From: Pyramidobacter piscolens
Lineage (GTDB): Bacteria > Synergistota > Synergistia > Synergistales > Dethiosulfovibrionaceae
Length of the DNA: 64,000 nucleotides
Assembly: GCA_004558205.1 (NCBI GenBank)
Contig: SFDM01000011.1
Location: 1-64,000 of the forward strand
Direction: 5' to 3'
Position numbers and translations under genes: made by a program. Shown piece after piece: positions 61,932 through 64,000 of the stretch (position 1 is the stretch's first letter; each line of letters starts with the position of its first letter). Under the pieces are notes generated by a model. That model was not told the DNA's origin and did not search any database. It saw nothing but the letters and a program-made list of their open reading frames with translations.

Positions 61932-63408
61932 GTTCCTGTTCCTCCTTCTCGACGCTGCCCGTCAGATACTTGAGTATTTTATCAGCCTGCTTCGGCCCGA
62001 TGCCCGGAACTTTCTGAAGCTCCTCCGCCGAGAGGGACGCGATCCGCTGAACGCTTCCAAAGGTCGCAAGAAGCTGCGTCGCCTTGTGTTTGCCGATCCC
62101 CTCCACGTCCTCCAGCGCTGAGCGGCTGAGGCGGCTGATCCTTTTATGCCGGTGCGTGGTGATAGCGTAACGGTGCGATTCGTCTCTGACGCGCTGGAGC
62201 AGCCGAAGGGCAGGATCGTTTCTCTCAAGCCGCAACGGGTCGTGGTCGGGCTCGGTAAAGACCAATTCCTCTCTTTTGGCCAACGCGATAGTGGGAATTT
62301 CCACGGGGACTTCTTTCAGGGCTTCCCTGGCAAAAATCAGCTGTTCAGGACCGCCGTCAATCAAAATCAGCTGCGGCATGGGCAGCTGATTCTGTATCAG
62401 CTGCCGGTACCGCCGCATCACCGTCTCGCGCATGGACCGGAAATCGTCGATGCCTTCCACGGTCTTGATCTGAAAACGTCGGTACAGCGACGGATTGGGA
62501 AATCCCTGCTCAAAGACCACCGCCACGCCGTAGGTCTCGTGCCCCGACGAATGGGAGATGTCGAAGCCGTCGATCCGCCAGGGCACCACGGGCAGGCTGC
62601 ACAGGTCGCGCAGCCGCGTCAGCGCGGACCATGTATCCTCGTCCAGGTCGTCGGTCAGCGTGGCCGATATCTTTTGCCGCGAAAAACGCCACAGATTATG
62701 AATCGTGTCCCGAGCCTGCGCGGCCTCCTCGAAACGCATTTCTTTGGCGAGGCTTTCCATGCGGGCGCGCAGCCGGGCGATCAAATCGGCGGTCTGTCCG
62801 TTCAGAAGCATCAAGATGTCGTCCACGGTCTGAGCGTATTCCCGTTCAGTACATTTCCCGGCGCAGGGACCGGGACATTTTCCCACGTCGTACATGATGC
62901 AGGGACGCTGAATTTTCCCTTTCGAGAGATCCAGAGAGCAGTTTCTCAGAGGGAAGAAGTGTTTAATCAGCCTCAGCAGCTCGTTCAGCGTGCCCGCCCC
63001 CGTGTAGGGTCCGAAAATCTTCCCCGTGCGGGGCCTCTGCCGCGTCACCAACACTCTGGGGAAATTTTCCGACGTCACGACCACGTAGGGATAGCGCGTC
63101 CCCATTTTTAGCTCCACATTGAAAAAAGGTTGAATTTTTTTAATCAGCCTGCTTTCGACGATAAAAGCCTCCGCTTCTGTCTCGGTACGTATGAAACTGA
63201 TGTCCTGCACGGTCTGCACCAGTTTGCGCAGCCTGGGTATGGCAAAATCCCTGTGGTTGAAATAGGAGGACACGCGCCGTTTCAGGATCTTCGCCTTGCC
63301 GACATAAATCACCTTGCCCTCAGCGTCATGCATCAGGTAGACGCCGGGCTTCAGCGGAAGGGTCTTCAGAATGGCCCGTATTCGTTCCATGCGCTGCGTT
63401 TCATCCAT
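61912..63408 (-). CDS. uvrC: UvrABC system protein C, shortened form
   Basis: The 498-residue protein has a GIY-YIG nuclease (LPLKPGVYLMHDAEGKVIYV, GKAKILKRRVSSYF), a cysteine cluster (CIMYDVGKCPGPCAGKC), a UVR motif (MRFEEAAQARDTIHNLWRFS), an RNase-H-like nuclease (DGFDISHSSGHETYGVAVVF, LILIDGGPEQLIF) and tandem HhH motifs (LEDVEGIGKHKATQLLATFG). It makes the two incisions of nucleotide excision repair. About 100 residues usual between the UVR motif and the second nuclease are missing. Confidence 0.92.
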   Translation of the reverse strand: MDETQRMERIRAILKTLPLKPGVYLMHDAEGKVIYVGKAKILKRRVSSYFNHRDFAIPRLRKLVQTVQDISFIRTETEAEAFIVESRLIKKIQPFFNVELKMGTRYPYVVVTSENFPRVLVTRQRPRTGKIFGPYTGAGTLNELLRLIKHFFPLRNCSLDLSKGKIQRPCIMYDVGKCPGPCAGKCTEREYAQTVDDILMLLNGQTADLIARLRARMESLAKEMRFEEAAQARDTIHNLWRFSRQKISATLTDDLDEDTWSALTRLRDLCSLPVVPWRIDGFDISHSSGHETYGVAVVFEQGFPNPSLYRRFQIKTVEGIDDFRSMRETVMRRYRQLIQNQLPMPQLILIDGGPEQLIFAREALKEVPVEIPTIALAKREELVFTEPDHDPLRLERNDPALRLLQRVRDESHRYAITTHRHKRISRLSRSALEDVEGIGKHKATQLLATFGSVQRIASLSAEELQKVPGIGPKQADKILKYLTGSVEKEEQEHEAAVD

Positions 63409-63464
63409 TCGGAAAAACCTCCTCAGGTTTCTTTACCTTTGTTTTTTTCTCGCCTATTTTCAGA

Positions 63465-63494
63465 GTGCCAAATTCTCATGTTCTCGAGTATAAT
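63465..63494 (+). promoter_or_regulatory. Promoter of cysS
   Basis: TATAAT (63489-63494) with the weaker GTGCCA (63465-63470) 18 bp upstream lies 48 bp before ATG 63543. Confidence 0.5.
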
Positions 63495-63542
63495 GATGGG
63501 AGTATGACTCAATAATTTTACACCAGAACGGAGGAACTGTTT

Positions 63543-64000
63543 ATGGCACTTGTACTTTATAATGATTTAACCCGCAAAAAGGAACCTTTTGTTCCCGTCA
63601 AGGAAGGCGAAGTTTCCTTCTACAGCTGCGGTCCCACCGTATATGACTATTTTCACATCGGAAACGCCCGTCCTTTTATCGTGTTCGACGTGCTCCGCCG
63701 CTATCTTGAGTTCCGCGGCTACAAGGTAAAATTTATCCAGAACTTTACCGACATCGACGACAAGATGATCGACCGCGCGAACCGGGATCATATCACGGTC
63801 CAGCAGCTGGCGGAAAAGACCATCGCCGACTATTACGAAGACGCCGACGCCCTCGGCATCAAGCGCGCCACCTATAACCCCCGCGCCACCGAGTACATCC
63901 CCAAGATCGTCAAGCTGGTGCAGCGCCTCATCGACAAAGGGCACGCCTACGAAGTCAACGGGACGGTGTTTTTCGACGTCAAAAGCTTCCCCGACTACGG
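63543..64000 (+). CDS. cysS: Cysteinyl-tRNA synthetase, N-terminal part
   Basis: The first 152 residues are in the window; the gene runs off the right edge. Zinc-binding and HIGH-type motifs appear as YSCGPTVYDYFHIGNARPFI, then FIQNFTDIDDKMIDRAN, typical of CysRS. GGAGGA precedes ATG 63543. It is divergent from uvrC. Confidence 0.95.
   Translation, partial: MALVLYNDLTRKKEPFVPVKEGEVSFYSCGPTVYDYFHIGNARPFIVFDVLRRYLEFRGYKVKFIQNFTDIDDKMIDRANRDHITVQQLAEKTIADYYEDADALGIKRATYNPRATEYIPKIVKLVQRLIDKGHAYEVNGTVFFDVKSFPDY

Overview
The window looks like a chromosomal segment of a diderm anaerobe, most likely a member of the Synergistota close to Pyramidobacter or Jonquetella. This is inferred from gene content only: TRAP and peptide ABC transporters, an LpxL-type lipid acyltransferase, a complete V/A-type ATPase-like gene order, IspD-IspF and YlxR-YlxQ fusions, moderately high G+C, and frequent TTG starts that overlap the previous stop codon. 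No rRNA, CRISPR array or intact insertion sequence was seen.

Positions 1-10.7 kb are accessory. They hold an XRE regulator, a GNAT acetyltransferase, a macro-domain/HTH protein next to a von Willebrand A protein whose ribosome-binding site lies in a perfect 12-bp hairpin, and a gene graveyard (3.75-5.83 kb). The graveyard has an aconitase-superfamily remnant, an AlbA_2 pseudogene and two LysR tails sharing a duplicated terminator. Next comes the most unusual locus, 5.99-10.70 kb: a divergent HxlR regulator, an ACGX-repeat peptide, its radical SAM/SPASM partner, a nitroreductase, a split-barrel/ferredoxin protein, a zinc macrodomain and a SirTM-type sirtuin. The genes run in one direction with overlapping ends, so a predicted RiPP system and a protein ADP-ribosylation switch appear to share an operon.

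Positions 11-34 kb are mostly catabolic. An aconitase, a 2-hydroxycarboxylate transporter, a LysR regulator and an RraA-like protein lie between two inverted 60-bp repeats. They are followed by a TRAP transporter with a D-Ala-D-Ala dipeptidase, an amino-acid ABC transporter without a binding protein, and a tyrS-acyltransferase-kinase cluster. An M20 amidohydrolase, an M28-like protein and a full peptide ABC transporter (permeases, ATPases, binding protein) follow, ending in a bidirectional terminator shared with a convergent regulator.

Positions 35-64 kb are mainly housekeeping on the minus strand: tRNA-Arg(CCT) with a decayed tRNA beside it; rimP-nusA-ylxRQ-infB-rbfA-nrnA-truB-ribF; guaB; and a roughly 13.4-kb chain of touching genes. 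That chain runs from a TagO/TagA-like fusion and a CBS protein through a complete V-type ATPase-like set (stalk/I/K/E/C/F/A/B/D) into rlmH-ybaB-recR-yacL-ispDF. Both head subunits of the ATPase-like complex lack a Walker A lysine, while the membrane rotor subunit keeps its ion-binding residues. Then follow serS, ribH, ribE, ribD, uvrC and, divergently, the start of cysS.
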